Assembly (NCBI GenBank): GCA_028551475.1
Contig: CM052358.1
Span: 14,305,938 to 14,369,937 of the forward strand
From: Casuarina equisetifolia
Taxonomy: Eukaryota; Streptophyta; Magnoliopsida; Fagales; Casuarinaceae
Direction: 5' to 3'
DNA length: 64,000 nucleotides
Shown: positions 12,135-27,300 of the stretch, piece after piece
Position numbering within the stretch: the first letter of the stretch is position 1
How the letters are laid out: each line of letters begins with the position of its first letter
Program-made: the position numbers and the translations under genes
The notes under the pieces: model-generated
Seen by the model: only the letters and a program-made list of their open reading frames with translations
The model's database searches: none
Told to the model about the DNA's origin: nothing

Positions 12135-13402
12135 ATGGCTTTTCCTTGCAAGGCTTCTGTGTGTTTCTCCAATGGCTTTCTCTTTCTCGGTGGATTGCTT
12201 TTGGCTTTTCTACTCCTTCGGCCCCTCCTCGACCCTTTCCCTTATTTCTACTCCAATCTCTCTCTACACGGACGTGAACCGAAGGAGCCCGACCCTCCGG
12301 AGCCGACCTTCTACGACGACCCAAAACTTAGCTACACTATCGACAAACCCGTGAAGGGCTGGGACGGGAAGCGTCGGCCATTGGCTGAGGAATCATCTCT
12401 CTCTCGCCGCCGGAGCACACAATCGGATTATGGCCGGTCACGGGATCGCAGCCTTCCGCTTGTAAGAGTCTCATCGGCGACCACTTGCTCATCAGGCTCT
12501 TCAAGAACAAGGTAGACTACTGTCGGATCCACGGCTACGATCTGTTCTACAACAACGTCCATTTGCACCCCAAGATGACCTCTTATTGGGCCAAGCTCCC
12601 GGTGGTGCGAGCCACCATGCTCGCCCATCCCGAGGCCGAGTGGATCTGGTGGATCGATTCCGACGCAGTGTTCACCGACATGGACTTCAAGCTCCCGCTG
12701 GACCGCTATAAAAACCACAATCTTGTGGTTCATGGTTGGACCAATATGGTCTACGAGGATGAAGATCACAGGAGCTGGACGGCCCTCAACGCTGGTGTTT
12801 TCCTGATCCGCAACTGCCAGTGGTCTATGGACTTGATGGATAAGTGGGCTTCCCTGGGGCCCAAAAGCCCAAACTACGAGAAGTGGGGCAAGATACTTAA
12901 AAGGACGTTTAAGGACAAGCCCTTCCCACTCCCAGACGACCAGTCGTCTCTGATATACTTACTTTTCACGAATAAAGCCAAGTGGGGGGCGAAGACCTAC
13001 TTAGAGGGTGAATATTACTTCCAAGGGTATTGGGTGGGCCTAGTCAAGAACTACGGCGTCGTCGGACAGCGGTACAGGCAGATGGAGAGACGCATCCGAA
13101 GGTTGAGGAGGAGACACGCGGAGAAAGTTAGCGGGTTTTACGCCACGCTGAGAGAGGCGTACCTTGGGAACGCGAGTTATGAGGGTGGGAAAGAAAGGAG
13201 GCCCTTCATCACGCACTTCACGGGTTGTCAGCCGTGTAACGGGGAACACAATCCTATGTATGTTGGGAACACGTGTTGGAACCAGATGGAGAGGGCTTTG
13301 AATTTTGCGGACAATCAGGTGCTTCGCAAATACGGCTTCGTGCATCCGGATTTGCTGAATTCCACCTTGGTAACTCCTCTACCGTTCGATTCCCCGGCTT
13401 GA
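12135..13402 (+). pseudogene. GT34 galactosyltransferase-like copy 1, two frameshifts
   Basis: This is a tandem paralogue of the intact GT34 gene at 14819-16165. It begins MAFPCKASVCFSNGFLFLGG, matching the cytosolic tail and membrane anchor of copy 2, and continues to KPVKGWDGKRR. The homologous reading then moves forward one base between about 12371 and 12382 (continuing WLRNHLSLAAGAHNRIM) and one base again near 12433-12438 (continuing VTGSQPSACKSLIGDHLLIR). From there the catalytic part is open to the TGA at 13402, with the DSD metal-binding motif in WIWWIDSDAVFTD and a C-terminus like copy 2. The simplest reading is two single-base insertions, so the anchored full-length enzyme cannot be made. 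The long catalytic frame suggests recent decay. Two assembly errors 55 bases apart are possible; a spliced bypass is unlikely because no suitable intron fits. Confidence 0.85.
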
Positions 13403-14818
13403 TCAGGTAGGCCTTGGTCACTTTTCAAACTCATACTCGTTTGCATTGTTGACTGGCGGAATGGATGACGGGTGGATTGGTAAATAGAGTTCGTAAACCT
13501 CTCATCGACGTCATGATGTAGTGATAGAACGAGGGTTGGTTAATATGTTTTTATCCCCCTTTTTTTAGCTTTTACTCCCGAGAGCGAATGACCTTATGTG
13601 CTTTTGATGGCTTAAAAAGTGCATGATTGGAAGATAATTCCCGCTTTCGGGTCCCTTTTTTGTGATGTAGGCGTCAATTTGTTGGGTGAGTGCCTCGTGC
13701 AAGGATAAAGAACTTAACACAACACCTCTTTTGACTCAATTATGTTGCCTTTTGCGAGCACTAAGGGGCTTTCACCTATCGCGGTCCTTGAAGTACTAAT
13801 TTGCCTAATGACCCCATAATCTTCACATTCTGTCTTCGCATCAAAACCTCCAAAGACCACTTCAGACAATATCCAAGGCCTAGATACCGTTTCTGTATGG
13901 GGAGCGCACACGATATCATATTCTATTATTAAAACAGTGCTAGCGCCTTCTGCTCAATAACTTTTGAATTATGTAGTAGGGCCTCAAATTGGGTCCACAA
14001 TGGCAGTAAGAAAGTCAGTTTGGATTACATTCTTGCAGTTGTCTTTTCCATTTCCTTATCTTCGGTGGATTGCTTGGCCGTATGCCTGTAAGCCTGGTCG
14101 TTTCGGGTTCTTCAAATTGGCGGTGAGAAGCACAAGGGTTGCTTCCATTCCAGACACACCGGTCGTCGAACCACATTAAAACAGTAAAAAAGTAGCGATC
14201 CGAGAAAGTGGCGTCCCGCAGGGGGCTCTAATTATGCTCCGTAATTTGTAAAATTGTAAGATCCCATTAACAAGACTATCCTACAAATACAGTACTACTT
14301 TTCTCAACAACCGACTGGCACATGAATGGTCTGAACGTTGATCAGAAAGTACGTACATCAGGCAAATCAGCACCGTTCATATGAGTCTCGCTGTAGAGGG
14401 ATGGAACGTTAAAGTTTGGCGGCCACTGAAAAGCAAGGCAAAGCAAAGCAAAGCAAAGCAAAGCAAAAGCAGAAAATCGATTCCCAAGTGTCGGTTTGTG
14501 TTCCACTTGTCAAGCGTAAACGACATAAGCCTCGTTAACCCCACATATACGCAGAGATAGGTGGGTCCTTTTCCCCAAACATGGTTCGTGCCCTATCCCA
14601 GTCAAGCTGCAGATTCCAGTCCATCGCTCTCTCACACGAAAAACCCCACCGCAAATTACCCACTAATTAGGGGCACCATCTTTGGAAGTATATTACTCCG
14701 TCGTCGGTCATTCACCGTAGTGAAATGCGCAAGATTCTCTGCTGTTACAAGAGAGGGACACCTACAGACAGTCCTTCGGAGACCTTACTTTAAAGCGTTC
14801 ATTGATCCTACGCTTGAA
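13403..14818. other. Spacer between the two GT34 copies
   Basis: No gene recognised. It contains the promoter and leader of the intact GT34 gene and an AAAGC microsatellite at 14440-14464. The intact gene's reading frame is open upstream of its start to 14561, but those extra residues do not resemble GT34 proteins. Confidence 0.55.
14440..14464. repeat. AAAGC pentanucleotide microsatellite
   Basis: There are five perfect AAAGC units, flanked by diverged units on both sides, about 350 bases upstream of the intact GT34 start codon. Confidence 0.9.
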
Positions 14819-16165
14819 ATGGTTTCACCTGCGCTCGCCAACTTCGACACCTCTCCTCCCATGGCGAAACCAGCGCTGAAACATAAAGCCTCGTTGTCGT
14901 TCACCGACAGTTTCGTCTTTCTCGGCGGAGCGTTTGTCGCTCTTTTGCTAGTTTGGGCCCTTGGCTGCTTTGTCAGCTCTACTCCTATCAGTGGTTTCGG
15001 GCCCTTCGCCGGCTCTCAGGCTACATCCAAAAGCGCTTGTGTCCCGGATGTTGACCGCCTCCACGACCCAGCTCTGAGTAACTTTTACGATGAACCGGAG
15101 CTCAGCTACTCCATCGGGAAGCCGGTGGAAAACTGGGACGAGAAGCGGAGAGAGTGGCTGAAGCAGCATCCGACGTTCGCCGCCGGAGCGCGTGACCGTA
15201 TTCTTATGTTGACGGGCTCACAGCCGTCACCTTGTAAGAATCCCATCGGCGATCACTTGCTTCTGAGGTTCTTCAAGAACAAGGTGGACTATTGTCGGAT
15301 CCACGGCTGCGATGTCTTCTACAACAACTTGTTGCTGCATCCGAAGATGGGCTCGTATTGGGCCAAGCTGCCCGTGGTCCGGGCTGCCATGGTGGCCCAT
15401 CCGGAGGTCGAGTGGATATGGTGGGTAGACTCGGACGCCTTGTTCACTGACATGGAGTTCAAGCTCCCCCTGGAGCGCTACAAGGATCACAACCTTATCG
15501 TTCACGGCTGGCCCAACTTGATCTACGATGACAAAAGCTGGACGGGTCTTAACGCCGGGGTGTTCCTCATCAGAAACTGTCAGTGGTCGATGGATTTCAT
15601 CGACGTGTGGGCCAAAATGGGGCCACAGACGCCGGACTACCATAGTTGGGGTAAAATCCTCAGATCAACGTTCAAGGACAAGATGTTTCCAGAATCAGAC
15701 GATCAAACGGGGCTGATTTACCTAATGTACAAAGAGAAATCAAAGTGGGCGGACAAGATATATTTGGAGAACAAGTATTACTTCGAAGGCTACTGGCAGG
15801 AGATAATAGGGACGCTGGATAACATCAACCAGAGGTACAGGGAGATGGAGAAGGAGGACGGCATGCTGAGGAGGAGGCACGCGGAAAAAGTGAACGAGCG
15901 ATACGGTGCGTGGAGGGATGAGCACCATCTAAAGGAGGCTGGGTACGTAAAGGGGAGCGGGAGAAGGCCATTCATCACGCATTTCACGGGGTGCCAGCCG
16001 TGCAGCGGAGACCACAATCGGATGTACTCCGGAGCATCGTGCTGGGACGGGATGCGAAAGGCTCTGAATTTCGCGGACAATCAGGTGCTCCGCAACTTCG
16101 GTTTCGTACATCGGAATCCAGTGGATTCCGCCGTCTCCTCCGTGCCTTTCGATTACCCGGCCTGA
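14819..16165 (+). CDS. GT34 family galactosyltransferase (MUCI10/GT6-like), intact
   Basis: This is a Golgi type II membrane glycosyltransferase of CAZy family GT34 (GMA12/MNN10). The subgroup it resembles adds alpha-1,6-galactose to (gluco)mannan backbones; the xyloglucan xylosyltransferases are a more distant subgroup. It is a single exon of 448 residues. The start is the ATG at 14819 (MVSPALANFD), matching the usual N-terminus; an upstream in-frame ATG at 14561 would add 86 residues unlike the family. The membrane anchor is about residues 31-53. The stem leads to FYDEPELSYSIGKPV, then LTGSQPSPCKNPIGDHLLLR. The metal and nucleotide-sugar binding DSD is at residues 204-206 (WVDSDALFTD). RRPFITHFTGCQPCSGDHN and FADNQVLRNFGFVH are conserved C-terminal blocks. 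Copy 1 upstream is frameshifted, so this is probably the working member of the pair. Confidence 0.94.
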   Translation: MVSPALANFDTSPPMAKPALKHKASLSFTDSFVFLGGAFVALLLVWALGCFVSSTPISGFGPFAGSQATSKSACVPDVDRLHDPALSNFYDEPELSYSIGKPVENWDEKRREWLKQHPTFAAGARDRILMLTGSQPSPCKNPIGDHLLLRFFKNKVDYCRIHGCDVFYNNLLLHPKMGSYWAKLPVVRAAMVAHPEVEWIWWVDSDALFTDMEFKLPLERYKDHNLIVHGWPNLIYDDKSWTGLNAGVFLIRNCQWSMDFIDVWAKMGPQTPDYHSWGKILRSTFKDKMFPESDDQTGLIYLMYKEKSKWADKIYLENKYYFEGYWQEIIGTLDNINQRYREMEKEDGMLRRRHAEKVNERYGAWRDEHHLKEAGYVKGSGRRPFITHFTGCQPCSGDHNRMYSGASCWDGMRKALNFADNQVLRNFGFVHRNPVDSAVSSVPFDYPA

Positions 16166-17286
16166 AAGCAAGTGTGTTGTCGTAGAATATAAAAATGTCG
16201 GTTTAGTAGAAGAGAATAGACAGTGGACTAATGTTGGAATGGTCGCCGTATTTGCGGTTGCTTTTACTTTTCCACATTCCCAACCTTGACCGTCCGTGTA
16301 AAATGGCGCATGAGTTTGCTCTTTTAGGGGGGACTTAAATTAGGGCATGATTGGAGGAAAATGTTGAGCATCATTCCTGTTGGTAGTATGCTGCTCTGTG
16401 TATCTTGAAAAGACAGCATTTCCGACTGTTTAAGCCTTATTTTATTAGGTTATGGTGCCCTTTGCATTGCATGAAGTGCCTCAAACTTCATTATTTGGTT
16501 TGGTACCATTTTGTGCTTATAACAAGTATTTTTCACCCCCTTGTAATTTCAATATAATAGCTTCTTCTGGTCCTTTACCACACGACTCTCAGTTGGCCTT
16601 GATTGCTATCTCTAAAATGTTTCCGACCTCTGAACAATATGGTATTTGCCCGCTTGTCTCACGCATTGATTTCCATCTCATTTGTTGTAAGGAGTTATTG
16701 CTGCGAGTCATTCAGAAGAATTTAATAGATTTGTGGGACTGAGGCAGAAGTGGGGTCCGAGACAACTACTCATCATAAAGGCCCCATTAACTAGAGAATT
16801 ACGCGTCAGCCGGAGCATTGTGCTCTTGTATGGTTTCTTTCGATCGGGTTGGTGAAGAAAGTAGGCATTTTATTCTTTCTTACTTCTTTTCTCCACACCA
16901 GTAACAAATATGGGTAAGACACCTGTTTATCTTGTGCAGCCATCCAGTCTTCCGCTTCTGCAATAGCACTTGATGAGCGTTTCCCAACTTTGTGAGACTT
17001 CGGGATGATGGAACCAAATGCATGCCTCTGATTTTGAGGAATGAAGAGAGTCTTAAAGAGTACAATTTCATAGACAATAGGCACAGATATGTGGAGCATG
17101 CATCCGACCACATAATCGCAATAGCCTATCCTGAAAAAATGTGGCGGATACAGCATGCAATAAGGTTACATCTTGATCCTGCACATTGAAAACTAAAGAA
17201 CTACTGCTGAAAAAGCTTAAGCTGTAGCTTGTAGGACGAACGAAAAAAGTGGACGAAAAACACATTAGTTTCGAGTCAAATGAACT
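16166..17286. other. Convergent 3' spacer between GT34 and RuvB-like 2
   Basis: The two flanking genes converge here, so it should hold both 3'UTRs. I see no gene. Open frames on the minus strand at 16806-17265 overlap one another in different frames, carry no domain and are not supported as exons. Confidence 0.55.
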
Positions 17287-20033
<2,747 letters not shown>

Positions 20034-20479
20034 TTACAAGAGCGCGCAGCTGAACTGGTGCTAGGGTTTAGAGGGGTTTCTAGATTTTGAAAGCGAAGCC
20101 AACCGATGCACCTCCCCTTTTCGGTATAATGAGTTGGCCCGCGCTCTTACCAGAAACATATTTTTATTCCCTTTTAGTCCTTCAAATTAAAAACCCAAAA
20201 AAAAAAAAGACTCTAAATGAAACTAAAATTTCTAGAGGATTTTATTTGCTTTTTCAGGAACTTTACTACATAAATGTTCATCATTTCGCAACAAAAGCAG
20301 CGGCAATCAAAAACTCATTTCAGACTCCCCTAGGCATTATTTTGATTGCAATTCTCCATTGTAGATGACTTCAATCTTTCCTTTCCCATCTTTTTCGCCA
20401 TTCTTCTGTGCTTCATTTTCTTCTGGCTCGCACAATCACTCTTCTCTCCTACACAAACGCACAACGAAAAGGGCTCGCT

Positions 20480-21072
20480 TTATTCATCCACATAAAAACA
20501 AAGGGATATGACATTAGCAACATAGATCCAAGGGCTGTGAAAACTATTCGTAAGCGGGCATGGACTTCCACCTGAGTCGTCCAGTTTTGTCTCGACTTTG
20601 TTCTCGGCGGCGTTTCGTCGAACATTTGGGGGTTCTGTCTCGATGGCACCGCTAGCATCAATTGTTGTAGGTAACAACGGCCCAATAATATTTCCACGGC
20701 GCGAAGCGTCTTCCTTGAGCTTCTTCTTCCGAAGCCTCTTCCTCTGTGCCCTTGTCAGCTTCTTCCGGTCTCCTTCTCCCTCACCATCATCATCGCTTGT
20801 AGAGCAACCACTCTGTTCTGACTCCTCTGCATTTTACTCGACTTGTCAAATTACTGATTACGAATAGTTTATTCACAAAAATAGTTCTTTTTGAAACCTG
20901 GAATAAGATCCACATCGAAGTCTGCCCGTAATATGTTCGCTGGCTCGCTTTCTTCTTCCTCCTCTTCCTCCTCTTCCTCTTCCCGTTGTGATTGTGGAGG
21001 AGACGGTGGATTCGGGAAGAGCATGCTGACGACGGCCTCATTGAACCGGCGTCGTTTTTCCTCGCGGCGCAT
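20480..21072 (-). CDS. Uncharacterised basic/acidic low-complexity protein, two exons
   Basis: I do not recognise a named function. Exon 1 (20898-21072) starts at ATG 21072 with MRREEKRRRFNEAVVSMLFP, then a proline-rich stretch and an unbroken run of 11 glutamates encoded by a GAG/GAA repeat, ending LRADFDVDLIP. Exon 2 (20480-20826) begins in phase across a 71-bp intron and gives an acidic serine-rich segment, then LTRAQRKRLRKKKLKEDASR followed by NIIGPLLP, then a weakly structured tail that becomes hydrophobic near the end (SPWIYVANVISLCFYVDE). Total 173 residues. The clustered lysine/arginine suggests a nuclear or nucleolar protein, perhaps RNA-binding or in ribosome biogenesis, but that is inference. 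The in-phase join of two fragments with good splice borders is the main evidence that it is a real gene. It sits head-to-tail upstream of RuvB-like 2. Confidence 0.7.
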
Positions 21073-21629
21073 TGCTTCAGTGCCCCGAAGACAACCTCAG
21101 GAAAGCCGAATGGCAATTTTATCGCACACCTCATAGGAAAGTGGAACGACGCCGTTACGACGCAAATAGTAATTGTCACGTCTGTACCATATCCCAAAGT
21201 TGCAGGTGCTTGAACAACAAGACAAATGGCTAATTTCTTGATTAACTCAATTTGTTTGTTGCTTAGAAACAATTAGAATCCATTACATTACTTAAACGGG
21301 GATAATCAAGTGATGAGGATCCAATTAAATAATAGTATGTAGGTAACAGTTCCATGGTAATTGTTTGTGGCCATATGATCCTGCTTCTTTTTTTTTTTTT
21401 TCTCTTCTTCTTCACTGTGGCTCTAAATCTCTCTTGCAGAAGAGCAGATTATAAACTTAACAGAACTTGATTAAGATGGGGTTTGAGTTTTGACAGCAAA
21501 ACTTGGCTTTTCTTTTTAACTTTTGCTACCACAGTACATTTCATTGACTCTTATTTTCACTGCAGCAGCTTAAAGCACATCATGGGCAATTAAGGGTTGC
21601 ATTTCTGAGCATCTCCTACCAAAAAGCGT
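21073..21629. other. Spacer between the two-exon gene and the SCPL gene
   Basis: This stretch should contain the promoter of the minus-strand gene at 20480-21072 and the 3'UTR of the SCPL gene. It includes a poly-T/CTT-rich patch near 21385-21415. I see no gene in it. Confidence 0.5.
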
Positions 21630-24378
21630 TCACAACAGTTCTTCAGAAATCCACCTTTTGAACATGGCAAAGCATTCCTTGGGCCTGTACTCTGGGGCCG
21701 TATGACCTCCTCCCTGCACAAGCCCTATTAACTAAAATTTCACTCACAAGTGCAAGCCATTTATACTAGAAATATGATCTTACCTTTATGGTTGCATATG
21801 TGAGGTGATTTGAGTATCCCCTGGTGAATCTGTGCAAAAATGAGATTAATAACAGCATGTAATAGAACCCTCAACTGTTTAACCCTCCATGTAAATGCCT
21901 ACCCTCCAACTTGAAGGTCAACCAGCCATGGCCGCCACTCATCAACAATGGTCAAATTTAGAGATTTGATCCATCTTTGGGTGCCCAAGTGTGGAATAAC
22001 CATGTCATGGTCGCCGCTGCAGAACAGACATGTATAGTACTTGTACGCACTACCAAAAAAGAAATAATGGGCAGAGTAGTACTCTAATGGAACCTGTAAA
22101 TTAGAGCTCGATAACCTCTGATATTGAGATAAAAATGATGGCTAATAGTACTCTCAACATCCTTATCGTAAGGTAAGTGTATGTTGCATCTTGTCCATAT
22201 CTTTACTGTTCCCTGATTTTCATCATCGCAAACAACAGTAAGGTGGCATCCCAAATCAACATCTTTCTTTCCAGAAGAGCATGTCTTACCTTTCGCACCT
22301 TCAGTGAGCTCTGGACACTTTTATTGTTTGCCCATATGTTGCAGAGAAGATCAACATAGTTCTGTAATAGTTATCGATCAGCAATTCACATTATCACAAA
22401 CGCTAAACAAATTGATTGAAAGAAAAAGATGAGGATTTACTCTACACCCAAATCTAGGAAATCCAGGCTTATTGGCCTCTCCATATATTTCTATGAGACG
22501 TCTTTGATTTTCAGCGATCTTATTGAATGGGTGGAAGGCAGACGGGCAGTGAGGCTCCAAGATGTGCCCAGTGTTTATCCTTTCAGTGCACTATATGAGC
22601 AAAAGGAACAGTGGGAACAGAGAGAATGGCCTTTTTCAAATGGAAAACACTGGTTGGCCTGCTTACCTTTGAGATAGCTTTAAGATCATTTGCACACTGT
22701 ATATTTGTTGGGTCTATCTCCACGTACTCACCTTTGCAACTCCTCTCAGCCTTCTGAGAATAAGGCAAAATTACTTCATTTTGACACTGGAATTTACAGG
22801 ATTAAGACAATTTGTGAAAAGGAAAACAAATAACCTCGTAAAGTTCGTCAGGAATGATTGCCATATGATGAGCAAATAGAACTTTTGAATTCTCATCAAA
22901 TTTTGGATCCGTTCCCGGATTTCCAAGCAAATAACCCTGAAGAATTTACATAATATTATGTGATAGCAAGAATCTAGCAAAGTAACTGAGGAAGAGGTTT
23001 TGGATCACATACTTTAAGATTTAATAATGGTTCGTCTCCAGCTTCAATTCCTGCAGATTCACAGTTAGTAAGAGATTTTTGTATACTGAAGAAGCCATAG
23101 GAGGGATTCCAAAATGCTTGTCATTACCCTCTGAAATTTTCTGCACAACTATTGGAACGATCATGCCAACATAGGATTCACCACCGATATACAGGGGATT
23201 AGCAATGAAACTGGGATGACTGAGCAACCACTGCTTATCAGGACCAGAATGTGGGCATGAGAGAGTTTGTAAAAAATCTAAAAGAAGTTCCAAAACAAAA
23301 GTTGAATTTCTGAAGCATCATCTCTTTTAGGTCCTTATGACAGAATTCCATTTGCACTATCGGTGTTTGTGAATTATTACTGCCATTTTAATCGGTCTTT
23401 GTTGATAGCTAACCTCAATAAATTAATATTTTGAATAGATTGGAACATGATTTAAGTTGATTGCACCTTTCTCAAAAAATCATAACCCTGATTGGTGAAT
23501 TTTGTATCGCTGGACTTGGAACCATGCAAGCACCTTGAATATGAGAATCCAGTGCCAGCAGGTGAATCTACAAAAATAATACTGGCAAGCTAGGAAAACA
23601 TAATCAATGTCAGGAAAACGGGAGGCTAAGAATCTGCAAGCTCAAAGTTAAGAGATTGCTTCTACCTTAGTCCATGAGTATGGATTCAATTTCAATGTTG
23701 GCAAGCTGCCATTGTACTCGACCATATTGAACAGCAAAGGACCTAAAGACGTGAAATACATGGAGAACACAGTTCAAACACCAATGCCAGTAGGGCTGCA
23801 CTACAGATTTTTTTCCTTCTTTGTGAGATATACATAATGTGCACGATGCATGCAAACAGACGGACATGGACGTAAGTATGGTGGTCTTGGGTTAACGTGA
23901 GTGGTGAAAATCCGAAGATAGTATATCTAAAAAGCCCATGAAAAGGGAAACAAATAAAGACATGAAAGGTAGAAGGAGCGACCTATCTCAATTGTAAGTC
24001 CAGAGATAGCAGAGCAGCCAGGGCCACCCGTGAGCCAGAGCAGAAGAGGATCCTCTCTTGGATTTCCTTCAGATTCGATGAAGTAGTAGAAGAATTGCAC
24101 ATCTTCCTTCTCATCCACCCCGATGTATCTGCTTTGCATGCACTTAGTTATTGGCCGGTGACACAGGATAATGAAAGGATAAACGGAAATGGTTGGCTGA
24201 CTCACCCAGTTTCCAGCTTGAAAGGAAGAGAACCAGAAAATCCCGGCAGAGACTTGACAATTGAGCAAGGATACGCAGGCTTGGAGAAGATCAGTAGAAG
24301 GATGAGGTGCAAACACACAAGCCTCAAGAAGTTGGCACATTTTTTATCTAGCTTGTGTTCCCCATATTTCGCTTCCAT
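21630..24378 (-). CDS. Serine carboxypeptidase-like protein (SCPL, clade I type), 14 exons
   Basis: Clade I SCPL proteins are secretory or vacuolar; several act as acyltransferases using 1-O-glucose esters as donors, others as peptidases. Exons, high to low: 24206-24378, 23983-24128, 23666-23742, 23467-23589, 23128-23230, 23013-23050, 22835-22936, 22667-22753, 22441-22590, 22290-22361, 22094-22212, 21903-22016, 21784-21829, 21630-21713. All borders are GT-AG, all phases agree, total 477 residues. The start is ATG 24378, chosen because it precedes a signal peptide (hydrophobic [14 protein letters not shown]). The oxyanion region is [17 protein letters not shown]. The catalytic Ser192 lies in GGESYVG, Asp399 in [10 protein letters not shown] and His454 in [11 protein letters not shown]. 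Ser, Asp and His are all present, so it should be active. GESYVG differs from the GDSYSG common in acyltransferase members. An upstream in-frame ATG at 24573 is less likely. Substrate unknown. Confidence 0.94.
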
Positions 24379-27300
24379 TTCTTTAAGTTTCTCTAGAGTG
24401 TGAAACAACGAAAGGTATATTTTAAGCCTCTCGCCGGGCTTGCATAGCTCTGCAGGCGCACACGGTGGCGATTTGTTTGATAATTTCTGACGCATGTTAG
24501 TGAGGTGGTACAGGGAGAAAGGACCGCATGGGCTTCTTTGTCTCCTCCTGTCAATCTCCGGCTGGAACAACATAAATCAGACTTTACTTTGGAATAACAT
24601 GAGTGTCAGCACAACAAAACCCTGAATCTTAAAAAAAGGGGGGGAAATGGCCTTTTATGTTGGAACAATCATGTCCCAAGGAATGCTTTGCCATGTTCAC
24701 AGGAGAATTTAGATACCCATGTCCTAGTAATCACCCAAATGATGATTTAAACATGGAAACCGGTTTCTGTCCAGATGGTACTGAACAAACGTAGTATTAT
24801 TTGTACCTATGAAACACCTTAGCCTTTGAGCCGACTAAGTTGCTACAATCACCTAGCCCTCTCCTAGACTATTTTATGCTCCTCAATGCGACACAGATTT
24901 TTATTTTTATCTTGTGAGTAAACAAAAAAGAACTATCCCCACTTGACTTATGCAACAAAAGGGCACGTATGTTAACAAACCATTAGCTTTCGTGATTTTC
25001 CTTTGAGTTTAGCTTATCTTTTGTTATAAAAATGCAAGATAAAGGAACCACGTTGCACGGCCACGGGTCACTCCAGCGGAAGTGGAACTACTACAATTAT
25101 ATTATTGCTACCGTTATCCTTGCAAACATCAAATGGAATATTAAATATTTCTTGCCACCTTCACACTCTATCCTTCTCAGTCTTCCTTGCTCGTTTTTTT
25201 ATTCTACGATACTGTATCCGGATCTCCCTTTAAAGAGGATTCGGGTACCACTTCATGAAAAAAGTAATAGAAAGAAAAGAAAAGAAAATCAATGAAACTC
25301 TGTCTCCAAACAAGGGATTTAAACGATAAGAGGGCATCTGCCAAAGTTGGAACAATCATGTCTACCGTCTCAGCTTTTTCTTTAACCAATAAGAGGGCAT
25401 GTATGATGAGTTCATTAACCAATAAATAATGTAAAGAACAAGGATTAGAAGTTGTGAATCCGTCCCAATTATGTCATCAAAATTCAATCCAACAAAACAA
25501 AGAAGGGATCGAGCATAAGTAGTAGTTAGTGGTGTAACCTGCATATATCCTTTTAATTTTACAAGTAGATCACTAATTTTACATGCTTCTTGTTCTTGAA
25601 ACAAAATTGTATTCAATTGAACTTCTTACAATTGAAAAAAAAAATTGTCAAAATCATCTTTGATAAACCCCCTTTAATTTAAATCAATTTGGTGAGGCAC
25701 CTACATAAACAGAAGCACAGCATATCACAAGGGCTAAGAGAGTCTAAGACACGAAGAAGAGGCAAATCCATTAGTTGAAACTAGTAATGTAAGGAAATCA
25801 AAAATTGAAAAGGTGACAAGAAGATTTGGAGAAGCAGAAACTTTGATATTATTGCCTTTCAAATAAAGATTTTTCTGTCTACTTTTACAATGAATCCCAC
25901 ATAAGCAAATTCTTGAGAGATTGAACAAAAAGCAAACTGAATTAGTTGATTCAACTAGAGTTTCGAACATTACGATCCTAAACGCTTTTTATTCCAATCC
26001 CAATTCCTTGAGTAGGTGGAATGTTTTTTGCAGTCACTAAGTGCGCATCACAATGGAGCTCAATTAATTTAATAAGTTCTTGAACTCTGGAGGTAGACAG
26101 CAGAATTTGCTCCCCTTTTGCATATGATGTATTCACAAAAGGAGGTCAATTTCTCCGATATTGTCTCATTATCACTTGCCAAAAGACTGAGCCTATTGGT
26201 TACTCATGAAACTTGTCTCATATAGGATTGTGACATTTCAACTTGTGTCATATAAGATTGTGACATTCCACCATGCTTCCAAACCTCAATCGTTCTCTCA
26301 AGTTGCTAAGCACTTCTTCAAAGAGTGTTCCATTAATCTAAGATTCCATTAGGATGTTAGTTTGAAACTAGGACTCATAATTAGGATTAGCTTGATCTTT
26401 TTCCGCCATTGATAGTGGATGGGAGACTTAATCTGAGTGACTTAGGGCAAATAATTGCTCTTAATTGGCTTGATTGTGATAAAGTTACTAATAGTTACTA
26501 TATTGAGAAAGGGATAAGGAGTTTTGTTAGCGATTGGTGCAAAATAGGCAGGGAGGGGGAAAAAAAAGAGGCATGGTGATACAGGCTCTGACATCAAAAA
26601 TAAGGTAAAAGACCTGCAAGAATTTTGGTCGTGCCAACTTAGAAAATGCATTGCTTAGAAGTGATAAAATGTACGACGCATCCTGTTTATTTATACTACA
26701 ATAAGAATAAAATATAATGAAATAGAAGCGCATGGCAGCGTACGCCATGAGTCAAAGACGACTGAGAAATATGATCCAGCGAGACAAGTAACATTAGCCA
26801 CTCGTGTTGTTGTGACCCCTGACACTGGTGGTAGTGAGGAGCTTGTTGACCTGGGAGAGATGGACCATGCCTCCTTAAATGAGACCTGCTCATCTTGCGT
26901 GAAGTGCTTACTAATGGAGCAAGTTGCGAAGTAGGCTTCTACGGTTAAGCTGGTGGACCTAGATGACATTATTGACGGGCCACAAAGTTCTTGGAGAGCT
27001 TGTAGGAACATCAGAGCGTCAACAGCTTCTCTCCAAAACTTACCTCAATAATCTTCCTCGCATCATGGGCGGGCTATAAACTTTCATCCTTCTCTATTAA
27101 AACATAATGGATGATGTGTAAACTCTAGTATGCACTAAGTAGAAAGGGGCCAAATTTCAAGCAATGAACACATCAGAAGACCACATTCTTGGTTTAACCA
27201 CAACGCGATTGCAGCTGCTGAATTTGGAACTAGATTCCATACACCCACTTCCTCACTTGGACTTACTTTTGGTGCAGCCTTTGTACCGGTTTACAGCATC

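Noticed and set aside
14561..14818. N-terminal extension of the intact GT34 frame (86 extra residues)
   Set aside because: The extension lacks similarity to GT34 N-termini, and the MVSP start at 14819 matches the family.
15227..15643. 138-codon frame on the minus strand, antisense to GT34, and similar ones at 12428-12769 and 13040-13345
   Set aside because: These are GC-driven shadows of the GT34 coding strand; the sense frame has clear family motifs.
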